Assembly: GCA_963835955.1 (NCBI GenBank)
Contig: CAWIHZ010000017.1
Coordinates: forward strand, 248,001 to 312,000
Direction: 5' to 3'
Origin: Roseiarcus sp963835955
GTDB taxonomy: Bacteria > Pseudomonadota > Alphaproteobacteria > Rhizobiales > Beijerinckiaceae
Length of the DNA: 64,000 bases
Shown here: positions 1-9,219 of the stretch, piece by piece
Position numbering within the stretch: the first letter of the stretch is position 1
Layout: the number at the start of each line of letters is the position of its first letter
Position numbers and translations under genes: made by a program
Notes under the pieces: generated by a model
The model's input: only the letters and a program-made list of their open reading frames with translations
The model's database searches: none
What the model was told of the DNA's origin: nothing

Positions 1-20
1 AGTAGCTTCGGAAGGTTCCG

Positions 21-70
21 AGGCTGTTTTCCAGGCTGTTTTCAGGCTGTTTAAGGCGCCCGCCGGCGCC
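21..70 (+). repeat. short direct repeats and a GC-rich hairpin at the left edge
   Basis: Three near-identical copies of AGGCTGTTTTC lie at 21-52. They are followed by a hairpin with arms GGCGCC at 55-60 and 65-70 and a four-base loop, and then a T-rich stretch. The hairpin plus T-rich tail could be a terminator for a plus-strand gene left of the window, but the tail is interrupted by A residues, so this is weak. Confidence 0.3.
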
Positions 71-109
71 CTATTTATTTGTCGGCCCCCGATGGCGGGC
101 CGCTGGCGA

Positions 110-592
110 TCACCCCTTCAACTGCGCCAGCACGCCCGCGATGTCGCCCATGCCCCAATGTTCGACGATTTTGCCGCGGGAAACGCGAAAGATGTCGCAT
201 GAGGTGAAGACAAGCCTCTTGTGCGTCGGCTCAAAGCCGAGATAGGCGCCTTTGTGCGTGCCCTCGTAGGCGAAGCTGGCGGCGACGAGATCGTCCTGGG
301 CGAGCGACTGCTGGATGGTGACTTTCAAGTCCGGAAAGGCTGTCAGGCGCGCGTCGAAGAAGCCGACCGTCGCGGCCTTCGGGGCGACGCCCCTGGGCGG
401 CGGCGCCGCGGCGCTCGTCTGGTGATTGACGTAATCTTCAGCGAACAGCGCCGCGAAAGCGTTGAGGTCGTGGTCGGTCAGCGTTCGCGCGAACCTTTCG
501 GCCATCGACGCGCTCTCGGCCTCCCTCGCCCGAGCGACGACTGGCGCGGCGCCGATGAGCGCAGCGCCCGCGATCAACGTCCTGCGCCGCAT
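110..592 (-). CDS. SnoaL-like (NTF2-fold) exported protein
   Basis: This 160-residue protein starts with a twin-arginine-like leader (MRRRTLIAGAALIG, then Ala-rich) and is probably exported. The rest resembles the SnoaL/ester-cyclase type of NTF2-like fold: an N-terminal helix (AERFARTLTDHDLNAFAALFAEDYVNH in outline), a central segment around FPDLKVTIQQSLAQDD, and a C-terminal strand ending in VEHWGMGDIAGVLAQL. Family members range from polyketide cyclases to uncharacterised proteins of the same length, so no substrate can be assigned. It lies on the same strand as, and just downstream of, the cytochrome at 666-1190, with about 70 bases between them; cotranscription is possible. Confidence 0.7.
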   Translation of the reverse strand: MRRRTLIAGAALIGAAPVVARAREAESASMAERFARTLTDHDLNAFAALFAEDYVNHQTSAAAPPPRGVAPKAATVGFFDARLTAFPDLKVTIQQSLAQDDLVAASFAYEGTHKGAYLGFEPTHKRLVFTSCDIFRVSRGKIVEHWGMGDIAGVLAQLKG

Positions 593-665
593 GTCCTTAC
601 TCCATGGTCAGCAGACCCATTTCGGGAATCGACGGCGGTTCGTCGTCGATCGCCTCCTTGCCCGG

Positions 666-1190
666 TCATTTCGGCGCCGGCAGCTTGGAGTAGACGCCGC
701 CGGGAACGATTACGGAGACCAGCGTCGAGGGCGCCTCCTTGGGCCCGAACGGTCCCGGAACGGCGTTCTTGACCGGCGGAAGGCTCCTCAAATAGGCGAC
801 GATCGCGTGTGCGTCCTCCGAGGACAGATGGGAAAACGCCGGCCAGGGCATGATCGGCGCCAGCCCTCGGCCGTCCGGCCGAATGCCTGCGGTGATCGCG
901 GAGACGATCTGGTCGTCGGTCCAGTTCCCGAGGCCGGTCTCCTTGTCCGGCGTCAGGTTGGAGCCGACGAATACGCCGAGACCGGGAATCGCGAATCCGA
1001 CGTCGGAGCCGCCGAGCCTGCGCGAAAAGTCGGGCTTGCCGAGCAAAGATCCCGGAGTGTGGCAGTCGTTGCAGCTGGCGATCGTGACGAGATACTCTCC
1101 GCGCTCGATTTGAGGGTCGGCGGCCAAGGCGGCTGCGGATGCGCCGAGAACCGCGGCTGCGACGAGCAAAGGCAACGATCGAATTGGCAT
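666..1190 (-). CDS. class I c-type cytochrome, secreted
   Basis: This 174-residue protein has a cleavable signal peptide (about residues 1-23, ending ALA-A) and one haem-binding motif CNDCH at residues 40-44. A likely axial methionine is M114 in the segment APIMPWPAF. The region around residues 85-135 (NWTDDQIVSAITAGIRPDGRGL, then AHAIVAYLRSLPP) is typical of the cytochrome subunits of membrane-associated dehydrogenases. The protein should be periplasmic and carry electrons. No dehydrogenase partner is visible next to it, so the donor is unknown. The ATG at 1190 is preceded by a purine-rich GGAGGAGACC-like sequence, supporting this start. Confidence 0.85.
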   Translation of the reverse strand: MPIRSLPLLVAAAVLGASAAALAADPQIERGEYLVTIASCNDCHTPGSLLGKPDFSRRLGGSDVGFAIPGLGVFVGSNLTPDKETGLGNWTDDQIVSAITAGIRPDGRGLAPIMPWPAFSHLSSEDAHAIVAYLRSLPPVKNAVPGPFGPKEAPSTLVSVIVPGGVYSKLPAPK

Positions 1191-1362
1191 GGTCTCCTCC
1201 CTGACGAGTTCCCCGGTTTATTCCCGCAAAAAAGGCTTCCTGGAGACTGAGCCTCTGGGCGCTTCGGATCGGCGGGAGGAAGTTCTACTTCCCCGTCGCG
1301 TCGGCGGCAACGAACGAACTCGCCTGAACTGGGTCGGAAGGAGCGAGAAGAAGGCCCCGCGC

Positions 1363-3631
1363 CTAACGCGACTCTTCCGGCTCGATCGCCGGGTCCGCGG
1401 GATCGGCGCCGTGGGACGTGGCGTGCACGGGGCGCGCGAGCCGATGGTCGGGCGCTTCCGGGCGCGCGGGCGACCAGGGGCGGTCCTGCAGGGCCGGACG
1501 GTCGCCACTCATCGTGAAGCCGTGGTCGTCGCTCCATGTCAGGCCGACCGCGCCCATGCGCGCGAGCGTCCTTCCATCGAGCACGAATTTCGCCTTGCAG
1601 CCCGCCGGCGCGCTGAGCGCGCTCACGATGACTTCCGCCCGTTCGCAATCCTCGTCGAACGCCATGCGGTCGGTCACGATGCTGAGCGACTCTCCCTCCG
1701 GCAGATCGGCGACGCAGCCGAGCCGGTCGCAAGGCGCATAAGGGTCGCGCGCGCTCGCTGGGTCCCGTCCGTCGCCGTCGGCGGTCAACCATTGCTCGGC
1801 GGCGAAGCCGTTGAACCTCTTGCCGACGATCCGCAACGCGCCGTCGGCGTCGCGCACCGCCGCCAGATCGCCCGAGGGCGCGACGATCACGTCGTAACGC
1901 GGCCCGTGCGCCGCGCCGGTCAGTCCGATCAGCGCGAAGGGAATGGCGCAGGCGCGGAAGGTCCAGGTCCGCCAGATCGCGGCGCTCATCACCGCCAGCG
2001 CAAGAAACGGCAACGCATAGGGCGCGAACGCCCGCAAGTGCAGCGTCGAACCCGGCGCGGCGGCGATGAAGCGCGCGGCCCACAGAATGAACTTGATCCC
2101 CGCTCCGACATAGAGCCAGACCGGTCCGTCGAGTCCCGAGCGGATAGAGCGCCGCGCCGAGCAGCGCCCCCGGCACCGCGAAAAACTCGATGACGGTCAG
2201 CGTCAGCGGATTGCCGATCAGCACATAGGGGCTCAGATCATGGAAGTGGTAGGCCATGAACGAGGCGGTCGCGCCGGTCGCGCAGGCGGTGGCGATGACG
2301 AGGCCGAGCGGACGGTCAATCAGCCGGGCGGCGAAGAACCCGCGCCTCGGCGTCCCGGCCCTCGGCGGCAAGAACGGGTCGGGATCGCTCTCGTGGGCCG
2401 CGAGCCTCGCCTCCATCACCGCGACCAGCGCCGCGACCGCGGCGAAGGAGAGCTGGAAGCTGACGCTCAGGATCGCCTCCGGCTCGAGCGCGATGACCGC
2501 AAGAACGGCGAAGGCGAGGTTGCGCATCGTCAACGCGCGCCGATCCATGATCACCGCGCCGAGCACGATCAGGGTCATGATGAGCGCCCGTTCGGTGCCG
2601 ACGCGCGAGCCGGTGGCGAGGTCGTAGAGAAGGGATCCGGCCATGGCGGCGCCCGCCGCCCACTTCTTGATCGGATAGGTGAGCGCCAGCGTCGGCGACA
2701 GCGCCAGCACGCTGCGCGCAAGAACGAAGAATATTCCGGCGACCAGGGTCATCTGCACCCCGGAAATCGTGATGATATGAAAGATCCCCGCCTCGCGGAT
2801 GAGGTCCTTGGCGTCGGTGGAAAGAAAGTCGCGTTTGCCGGTCACCATCGCCGCCGCGATCGCGCCCTCGTCGCCGCCGATGATCGCATTGACCCGCAAG
2901 GCGAGGCGGTTGCGCGCCTGGTCGACGCCAGCGTCGAACCGCTGCCGCCAGGTCGCGTCGCCGGGCGGCGGCAAGCGGCGGACCGCGCCGAGGGCTGAGC
3001 CGACGGCGCCGACGCCGGCGAAGAATGCGTCCCGGGAGAAGTCGTAGCCGCCCGGCAATACCGCGTGCGAGGGCGGAAGCAGCCGCGCCTTAAGCGCCAC
3101 ATAGTCTCCGGCGGCGACCTCGGGCGTCCTGCGCGTCGTGATCCGCACCCGGCGCGGAACCTTTTCCTTTGGCATGCCGTCGGCGCTGACGACCCCGATC
3201 ACCATCCGCGCCCCGACGGGGCGCAGGTCCATCTCCTCGACATAGCCTCGCATTGTGACGATGCGGATACGGTCGATGACCGGCGCCGCGACCCGCGCCG
3301 TTCGCAACGACATCGCGAGAAAACCGGCGAACAGCGCCGAAAAGGCGAGCGCCAGGCCGAGAGCGAACGGGCGCGCGCGGCAGATCCAGGCGAGCGCGGC
3401 GGATAGCGCGGCCAGCAGCGCCGGCAGCCAGATGACCGGCTCGCGATCGGCCGCCAGATTGAGCGCGACCCCGCCCATCGCCGCGACCGGCAGCCAAAGG
3501 AAGAACCGCCGCTCCTCGGCCTCCCGCGCCAGCGCCGCGGCGAACGCCGCACGCCAATCCGGCGCCCACGCGGAAACGCGCGTGAGCCCGGCGGCGGCCG
3601 ACAGGACGCCGGCGTGCGAGCGAGACGTCAT
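1363..3631 (-). CDS. comEC: ComEC/Rec2-type DNA uptake channel, interrupted by a one-base frameshift
   Basis: ComEC is the inner-membrane channel for incoming single-stranded DNA. The start at 3631 (MTSRSHAGVL) leads into hydrophobic segments and the DUF4131-like N-terminal domain, then the competence domain with FHIITISGVQMTLVAGIFF and TGSRVGTERALIMTL. Near 2135 the frame changes: reading continues as LYPLG and must resume one base later as LDGPVWLYVGAGIKF, after which the second frame is open to 1363. Removing one base of the CCC next to GAGTC (2131-2137, plus strand) gives a 755-residue protein of normal family length. The frame is therefore probably intact in the organism. The C-terminal part contains RYDVIVAPSGDLAAVRD, as in alphaproteobacterial ComEC proteins. 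Placement near gltX is usual in Hyphomicrobiales. Confidence 0.88.
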
Positions 3632-3921
3632 GCCGTTCAGTCAACCATACGTCGGCTGCGGGAGAAAGGTTCTCGGCCGCGGCTTTAACGCTCGCGCGGC
3701 GGGCGTTCGCGGCGGCCCCAATTGCGGTCACGCTCGTCTTGCAGGGCACGAAGGCCAGTGCAAGACTATCCAGCGCGGCGACGACCGATGGCGAAGGCCG
3801 CAAATCGGCGCAGCGCCGTCGCCGGGCGTCCGCCTTCACGGCTCCGCCCAAGGCGGACGACCTTGGATCGGCTGGGCGGCTCGCGTCGGATCGACCTGTT
3901 CAAATCCGAAGGAGGTGGGTG

Positions 3922-4228
3922 ATGGGAGGCATTTCGAAGGGAGCGGGCGCATTGAGTCCCAACTCGGGCGACGCGGCGTTGGCTCTAGGCGCGGCGAACC
4001 TCGCCATTGAGGCCAACCTCGTCGCCAGAGTTCGAACGCTTGACGAAGCTGGTGCACATCCTCTGGAAGGAAGCCGAAAGACTCGAGTCGTACGTGAAGG
4101 TGATTCCTGAAGGTCTGCAGATCAAAACCGGATTTTCGGAGGTCACCGTTCTCAGGAACGGCGGCATCGTCATCAAGGGCCTGCGGGTTCTGGTGGAAAC
4201 GCCAGGAAAGAGCGAATTTTACTATTAG
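3922..4228 (+). CDS. small hypothetical protein with a spike-like C-terminal strand repeat (frameshifted as sequenced)
   Basis: An excellent ribosome-binding site (AAGGAGGTG, 3909-3917) precedes the ATG at 3922. That frame (MGGISKGAGALSPNSGDAAL...) reads to about 4030, where it must shift. Dropping one T from GAGTTC at 4028-4033 joins it to the frame ending at 4228 and gives about 101 residues, with the junction ARVERLTKLVHILWKEAERL. The C-terminal third (LQIKTGFSEVTVLRNGGIVIKG) has the alternating pattern seen in the beta-helical tails of VgrG/gp5-type spikes and DUF6484-like proteins; this similarity is by eye only. It lies 72 bases upstream of the HlyC-like gene on the same strand, suggesting one transcript. 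Confidence 0.55.
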
Positions 4229-4300
4229 CGGGCCGATGGCTCGTCGATTCCGGTCGACGGGGACGGGCGGACTCCTCGACGCGAGGCGTCTTGCGAGCGC

Positions 4301-4816
4301 GTGATGGGGCCCATGCGGACGGAAATCGACCCGCCCCAATCCGAGGCGCTCCGCGGGCGGCCGCTGGAGCGCGTCGCCGTCGCGACGCCGTCCTCAGAGG
4401 CGGCGGCGCTGCGGGTCATGAGCGGCGTGCAGTTTCTGTCCGCCCACTCGCGGCTGCACGCCAGCTATCCGCCGGAGATGCTGGATCGTCGCATCATGCC
4501 GTCGCTGACGCTTAGCCAGTTTCACTATTACACCGACCCCAGCGGCGTTCCTCTCGCCTTCTGCAATTGGGCGTGGCTCGACGCGCCGGTTCTCGGCGAG
4601 GCGCTCGCCACCGGGCGCGACCTGGAAGCCCACGAATTCAGGTGCGGCGACCTGCCGTTCTTCTATGAGTTTCTCGCCCCGTTCGGACACTGCCGCGCGG
4701 TGGTGCGCGACCTTCGAGGTCTGCCGTTCTTCAAGGGCCGTCGCATCCCGGCGATAAGGGGCCAGATTCGCTGCGACGGACCGTTCGAGCCGCGCATCCG
4801 CCATTTCCAGTTTTGA
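4301..4816 (+). CDS. HlyC-like toxin-activating lysine acyltransferase
   Basis: This 171-residue protein matches the RTX-toxin-activating acyltransferase family (HlyC/CyaC), which moves fatty acyl groups from acyl carrier protein to lysines of an RTX protoxin. Family landmarks are in order: SRLHASYPPEM with the presumed catalytic His53, the IMPSLTLSQFHYYTDPSGVP strand pair, PLAFCNWAWLD, CGDLPFFYEFLAPFGH containing the conserved Asp117, and VVRDLR. The His-Asp spacing is close to that of HlyC. No RTX repeat protein, type I transporter or acyl carrier protein is in the window, so the substrate is unknown. A second ATG at 4313 is a possible alternative start. Confidence 0.8.
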   Translation: MMGPMRTEIDPPQSEALRGRPLERVAVATPSSEAAALRVMSGVQFLSAHSRLHASYPPEMLDRRIMPSLTLSQFHYYTDPSGVPLAFCNWAWLDAPVLGEALATGRDLEAHEFRCGDLPFFYEFLAPFGHCRAVVRDLRGLPFFKGRRIPAIRGQIRCDGPFEPRIRHFQF

Positions 4817-4874
4817 CAGACCAAAGCACAGGCCGCCGCGACGCCGCCGAAGGCGACCGGCCAGGCGCGGAACG

Positions 4875-5018
4875 TCAACCAGACGACGCGCGATATTGCT
4901 TCGGCGTCATGCCGAAAGTCCGACGAAAGCGATGGTTGAAGGTCGAGAGATCGCCGAACCCGCGGTCGAGCGCGATCGCGAGGACCGGCCGCCGCCAAGT
5001 CGCGAGCCCGAGCGCTCG
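4875..5018 (-). pseudogene. C-terminal remnant of an AraC-family regulator
   Basis: Read on the minus strand, this stretch encodes RALGLATWRRPVLAIALDRG followed by FGDLSTFNHRFRRTFG and MTPKQYRASSG, then a stop at 4875. This is the second helix-turn-helix of AraC/XylS regulators. An in-frame stop a few codons upstream, and the absence of the first helix-turn-helix or sensor domain, show that only a 3' fragment remains. It sits between the HlyC-like gene and gltX, evidence of past gene loss in this patch. The rest of the gap 4817-5127 shows nothing else recognisable. Confidence 0.7.
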
Positions 5019-5127
5019 CCTCGGCGCAGTCTGGCGCTTTTGCGCTCGGTTGCAATTCTGCTAAAGCGACCCCCCTCGCCGCCTTCCCGCGGCCTTGCTC
5101 AGCTTCAGCCAACGATCGCTCTCGCCC

Positions 5128-6558
5128 ATGACGCACGTGGTGACCCGCTTCGCGCCTTCGCCGACCGGATTTCTGCACATCGGCGGCGCGCGCACGGCCT
5201 TGTTCAACTGGCTCTACGCCAAACGTTTCGAGGGCAAGTTCCTGCTCAGAATCGAGGACACGGATCGCGAGCGTTCGACCGAAGCCGCCGTTCACGCGAT
5301 CATCGACGGGCTCGAATGGCTGGAGCTCGATTGGGACGGCGAGGCGATCAGTCAGTTTGAGCGCGCGGAGCGCCATCGCGCGGTCGCCCGGCAATTGCTC
5401 GCGGCCGGCGCCGCCTACCGCTGCTATGCGAGCTCCGAGGAGCTCGAGGACATGCGCCAGCAGGCGCGCCTCGAAGGTAAGCCGATGCGCTACGACGGGC
5501 GCTGGCGCGATCGCGACCCGTCCGAGGCCCCGCAAGGCGTAGCGCCCGTCATCCGGCTGCGCGCCGCCCAGGAGGGCGCGACCGTCATCGACGACAAGGT
5601 GCAGGGCAAGGTGACCTTCGCCAACAAGGATCTCGACGATCTGGTGCTGCTGCGCTCCGACGGCAATCCGACCTACATGCTCGCCGTCGTCGTCGACGAT
5701 CACGACATGGGCGTCACCCATGTGATCCGCGGCGACGATCATCTGACCAACGCCGCGCGGCAGACCCAGATCTACCACGCGCTCGGCTGGGATCCGCCCG
5801 TCTGGGCGCATATCCCGCTGATCCACGGACCGGACGGCGCCAAGCTCTCCAAGCGCCACGGCGCGCTCGGGGTCGACGCCTATCGCGCGATGGGCTATCT
5901 GCCCGCGGCGCTGCGCAACTATCTGGCGCGGCTGGGCTGGAGTCACGGCGACAAGGAGTTCTTCAGCGCCGACGAGCTTGTCGCCGCCTTCGATCTCGGG
6001 GCGATCGGCCGCTCGGCCTCGCGCTTCGACTTCGCCAAGCTCGAGAACATGAACGGCCATTTCATGCGCGCGATGAGCGACGCCGACCTTTACGACATGC
6101 TGATCGGCGCCCTGCCCTATCTTCAGGGCGGGCCTGAGATCGCAGCGCGACTCGACGCACAAAAGCGCGCGCAGCTCCGCGCCGCCATTCCGGGCCTGAA
6201 GGACCGCGCCAAGACGCTGGTCGAACTCATCGACGGCGCCGGCTTTCTGTTCGCGAAAAGGCCGCTCGCGATCGACGACAAGGCCGCCGACATTCTGGCG
6301 AAAGGCGGGCGCGCCCATCTCGCCGCGCTGGCGCCGAAGCTCGCCGCGGTCTCCGAATGGTCAGGCCCGGCGTTGGAGGCGGTCGTGCGCGCCTATGCCG
6401 AGGCGACCGGCGCCAAGCTCGGCTCGATCGCGCAGCCCCTGCGCGCCGCGCTCACCGGCCGCTCGACCTCGCCGGGCATCTTCGACGTGCTGACGGTGCT
6501 GGGGCGCGAAGAGAGCCTGGGACGGATCGAGGATCAGGCGAGGGCTTCTCAATCCTGA
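5128..6558 (+). CDS. gltX: glutamyl-tRNA synthetase
   Basis: Class I aminoacyl-tRNA synthetase that charges tRNA-Glu (and possibly tRNA-Gln for later amidation) in the cytoplasm. The HIGH-class motif is HIGG at residues 17-20 within FAPSPTGFLHIGG, and the KMSKS-class motif is KLSKR at 239-243. The length, 476 residues, is normal. I chose the ATG at 5128 (MTHVVTRFAPSPTG) because homologues begin a few residues before RFAPSPTG; an upstream ATG at 5095 would add 11 unsupported residues. The gene stands alone and is followed by a palindromic intergenic element. Confidence 0.97.
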   Translation: MTHVVTRFAPSPTGFLHIGGARTALFNWLYAKRFEGKFLLRIEDTDRERSTEAAVHAIIDGLEWLELDWDGEAISQFERAERHRAVARQLLAAGAAYRCYASSEELEDMRQQARLEGKPMRYDGRWRDRDPSEAPQGVAPVIRLRAAQEGATVIDDKVQGKVTFANKDLDDLVLLRSDGNPTYMLAVVVDDHDMGVTHVIRGDDHLTNAARQTQIYHALGWDPPVWAHIPLIHGPDGAKLSKRHGALGVDAYRAMGYLPAALRNYLARLGWSHGDKEFFSADELVAAFDLGAIGRSASRFDFAKLENMNGHFMRAMSDADLYDMLIGALPYLQGGPEIAARLDAQKRAQLRAAIPGLKDRAKTLVELIDGAGFLFAKRPLAIDDKAADILAKGGRAHLAALAPKLAAVSEWSGPALEAVVRAYAEATGAKLGSIAQPLRAALTGRSTSPGIFDVLTVLGREESLGRIEDQARASQS

Positions 6559-6619
6559 GGCGCTTTTCGCGTTGGCTATTGGTCGGCCGCAATCGCTTGC
6601 TTGCCTTCGATCCCCTGTC

Positions 6620-6762
6620 GTCATGGCCGGGCCTTGTCCCGGCCATCCACGCCGCAGCGCTGCAAGGACCTACGAGTCTCGAGGGCTTTTCGCCATCGCT
6701 TGTCTCTCCGGGCGCCCGACGCGTCCAACCGCGTGGATGGCCGGCACAAGGCCGGCCAGGAC
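6620..6762. repeat. large inverted-repeat intergenic element downstream of gltX
   Basis: Two arms of about 33 bases (6620-6652 and 6731-6762) are near-perfect reverse complements, centred on GGCCGGGCCTTGTCCCGGCC and its partner GGCCGGCACAAGGCCGGCC. The intervening 78 bases also contain short complementary pieces. This CATGGCCGGG...CCCGGCCATCC type of palindrome is a common dispersed element in Hyphomicrobiales, often found 3' of genes. It could form a long hairpin in RNA. The remaining bases of the gap 6559-7147 contain no gene I can support. Confidence 0.7.
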
Positions 6763-6984
6763 GCGTTGAAGCCTTGCAGGTCTTCGGCCCCAATGGGCCG
6801 AATTTTTGGGAGCCAACATCTAACGCCATTAAGAGCCAATCCTGACTTTCGGAGGAGCGCGTGTGACCAAGTCGGCCGGATGAAGGTCCGCGCCGCTGGT
6901 CGCATTTTGAGGCGCGCGGCGGTCGCGGCGGCGGCATGCCGGCCGCGGCCACAGACTTCATGACGGGCCAACGTCGACGGCGTT

Positions 6985-7115
6985 CGGCCGTTGGCAGTGG
7001 GTCTGTTTGAATTTCGGCTTCCGACCCTGAGCGGGCCTTCCTGGTCGGTCCCGGTCCGGAAGCAATGCGCCACTAAGCGGTCCTCCCGCGGAAACAAGCA
7101 GACCTCGGCCCACAT
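6985..7115 (+). repeat. dispersed intergenic repeat, copy A
   Basis: The stretch 7023-7084 (beginning GACCCTGAGCGGGCCTTCC and continuing through CGGTCCCGGTCCGGA) is roughly 75-80% identical to 9127-9188 on the same strand. The preceding 6999-7020 resembles, in inverted orientation, 10680-10720. It lies directly upstream of the cyclase gene, so part of it may be in that gene's leader. Confidence 0.55.
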
Positions 7116-7147
7116 CTAGGCTAATGTGGCGACTTCATGAGGGCGGG

Positions 7148-8914
7148 ATGAGCGAGGTCCGCAAGCTCGCGGCAATCTTGGTCACCGACGTCGTCGGATA
7201 CAGCCGGCTTGTCGGAGCCGACGAGGAGCGGACGCTCGCACGCCTGAGGGCGCTCCGCAGCGATCTCATCGACCCGACTATCGCGCTTCACCACGGGCGG
7301 GTCGTCAAGCGCACCGGCGACGGTAGCCTCATCGAGTTCCGTAGCGCGGTTGACGCGGTCCGCTGCGCGATCGATTTTCAAAACGGCCTCATCGAGCGTA
7401 ACGCCGGCGTGCCGCGGGAAGGGCAGATCGAGTTCCGTGTCGGCATCCACGTCGGCGACGTCGTTGAGGAAAACGACGGTGATCTCATGGGCGACGGGGT
7501 CAACATCGCCGCGCGCTTGGAAGGGATTTGTGAACCGAACGGGCTTTGTCTCTCCGGCGCGGCCTACGAACAAGTGCGCGATCGGCTCAAGGAGCGGTTC
7601 GTCGATCTTGGCGAGAAGACGCTGAAGAACATCGCGCGACCCGTACGCGCCTATGCTCTGAAGATGGGCGTTCCACCACCGGCGCCCACCGCTCCGGTGG
7701 AAAAACTGGGACCGCCGCGCCTCTCTATGGTCGTCTTGCCATTCGCCAACATCAGCGACGATCCCCAGCAGGACCACTTCGTCGACGGCGTCACCGACAG
7801 CCTTACCACCGACCTCTCCCGGATGAGAAACGGCGTCGTGATCGCGCGGAGCACCGCCTTGACGTTCAAAGATAAGCCGATCGACGTGAGGGCGATCGGC
7901 CGCGAGCTCAACGTACGCTACGTCCTTGAGGGAAGCGTCCAGCGTCGCGGCGATCGAATGCGGGTCAACGTTCAGCTCATCGACGCCGAAAGCGCGGCGC
8001 ATCTTTGGGCTGAGCGCTTCGACAAGCCGTTGGCTGACTTCTTCGACATGCAGGACGAGATCGTGGCGCGGCTCGCCAACGAGCTCGGTGTCGAGCTCAA
8101 TGTTCTCGAAGCGCGCCGTTCGGAGAAGGCGCGAAGCCCAGATTCGATCGATCACGTTTTTCAGGGGATGGGCTGGTATCTGAAGGGCCCGACCCCAGAG
8201 AACGTTTCCAAAGCGCGCGATTTTTTCGTGCAAGCCCTGAAGCTCGACCCTGACGACGCGCAGGCGCTCGTGATGATCGCCATCGTGGAGATCGTCGCGG
8301 CTAACCATTCTTCTGTAGACGATCGGGTCGGGCGCCTCGTTGCGGCTGAGGCCGCTGCCAGGAAAGCGCTTTCGCTCGCGCCCGACCGCGCGATGGCTCA
8401 CTTTTGCATGGGTCTAGTTCTCGGCGCGACCAATCGGGCTGCGGAGGGTATTGCCGAATTCGAACGAGCGTTGGCTTTCGACCGAAATCTGGCGAGCGCC
8501 CACGCCCACATCGGCTGGCTCAAAATCTACGTCGGACGGGCAGAGGAGACGGAAGGCGACGTTCGCGAGGCGTTGAGGCTCAGTCCTCGCGACTTTGCGC
8601 TTCCTTACTGGTGGTCGTTCGTCGGCGGCGCTGCCTTTTGCCTTGATCGATACGACGAGGCGGCCGCTGCGTTCCAGCGATCCATTGACGCCAATCGAAA
8701 CTGGCCAATGTCGCATTTCCAGCTTGCGGCGGCGCTCGCAGCGCTGGGAAGAACGGAAGAGGCGCAAGCGGCCGCGAGGAACGGCCTTGCCCTCAATCCC
8801 GATTTTTCCATCGCAACCTTGCGAGCTGCTCTTATCCCCATCAACAACCCCTACCCATCCGCCCGCGAACGTTTCCTCGAAGGTATGCGAAGCCTGGGAG
8901 TGCCGGAAGGGTGA
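7148..8914 (+). CDS. class III adenylate/guanylate cyclase with TolB-like and TPR regions
   Basis: This 588-residue protein has a class III nucleotidyl cyclase domain at about 5-180, with the metal-binding aspartates in VTDVVGYSR (Asp14) and KRTGDGSLIEF, and the FRVGIHVGDVV strand. It is followed by a region at about 195-330 (VVLPFANISDDPQQDHFVDG, then VRYVLEGSVQRRGD) seen in many Hyphomicrobiales cyclases with FlgO/TolB-like folds, and then several TPR-like helices to the C terminus. No membrane segment is evident. It should make cAMP (or cGMP) in response to an unknown partner bound by the TPR part. The start at 7148 (MSEVRKLAAILVTD) has a purine-rich site just upstream. The in-frame ATG at 7124 is less likely. 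Confidence 0.88.
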   Translation: MSEVRKLAAILVTDVVGYSRLVGADEERTLARLRALRSDLIDPTIALHHGRVVKRTGDGSLIEFRSAVDAVRCAIDFQNGLIERNAGVPREGQIEFRVGIHVGDVVEENDGDLMGDGVNIAARLEGICEPNGLCLSGAAYEQVRDRLKERFVDLGEKTLKNIARPVRAYALKMGVPPPAPTAPVEKLGPPRLSMVVLPFANISDDPQQDHFVDGVTDSLTTDLSRMRNGVVIARSTALTFKDKPIDVRAIGRELNVRYVLEGSVQRRGDRMRVNVQLIDAESAAHLWAERFDKPLADFFDMQDEIVARLANELGVELNVLEARRSEKARSPDSIDHVFQGMGWYLKGPTPENVSKARDFFVQALKLDPDDAQALVMIAIVEIVAANHSSVDDRVGRLVAAEAAARKALSLAPDRAMAHFCMGLVLGATNRAAEGIAEFERALAFDRNLASAHAHIGWLKIYVGRAEETEGDVREALRLSPRDFALPYWWSFVGGAAFCLDRYDEAAAAFQRSIDANRNWPMSHFQLAAALAALGRTEEAQAAARNGLALNPDFSIATLRAALIPINNPYPSARERFLEGMRSLGVPEG

Positions 8915-9126
8915 CTGCTCGACTTCACCGTAGTTTTGGAACGCATCGGTCACAGCGCCCCGTCCTTCAGGGGGCAAATCGCCCATTTCAGTTGACTGGG
9001 CGCGAGTCTCAACCTCGAAGATCGAAAGACCGCTCCAATGCGGGAACTGCCTTACCCCAGCAACCCTGCGGGCCCGGGTCCGCCCCCCTGGGACGATCGC
9101 CGTTCGCTCTGCCTTGGGCTGCTCTC

Positions 9127-9190
9127 GACCCAGAGCGCGCCTTCCCGCTCGGTCCCGGTACGGATGCAAAGCACCGAAAAGCGGCCTTTT
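9127..9190 (+). repeat. dispersed intergenic repeat, copy B
   Basis: Begins GACCCAGAGCGCGCCTTCC and continues through CGGTCCCGGTACGGATGC. It aligns with copy A at 7023-7084 without large gaps. It lies next to the remnant of a REP-associated transposase, the kind of enzyme that spreads such elements. Confidence 0.5.
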
Positions 9191-9219
9191 CGGAGTGGCT
9201 CGCCGAGGGCCTCCGCATG

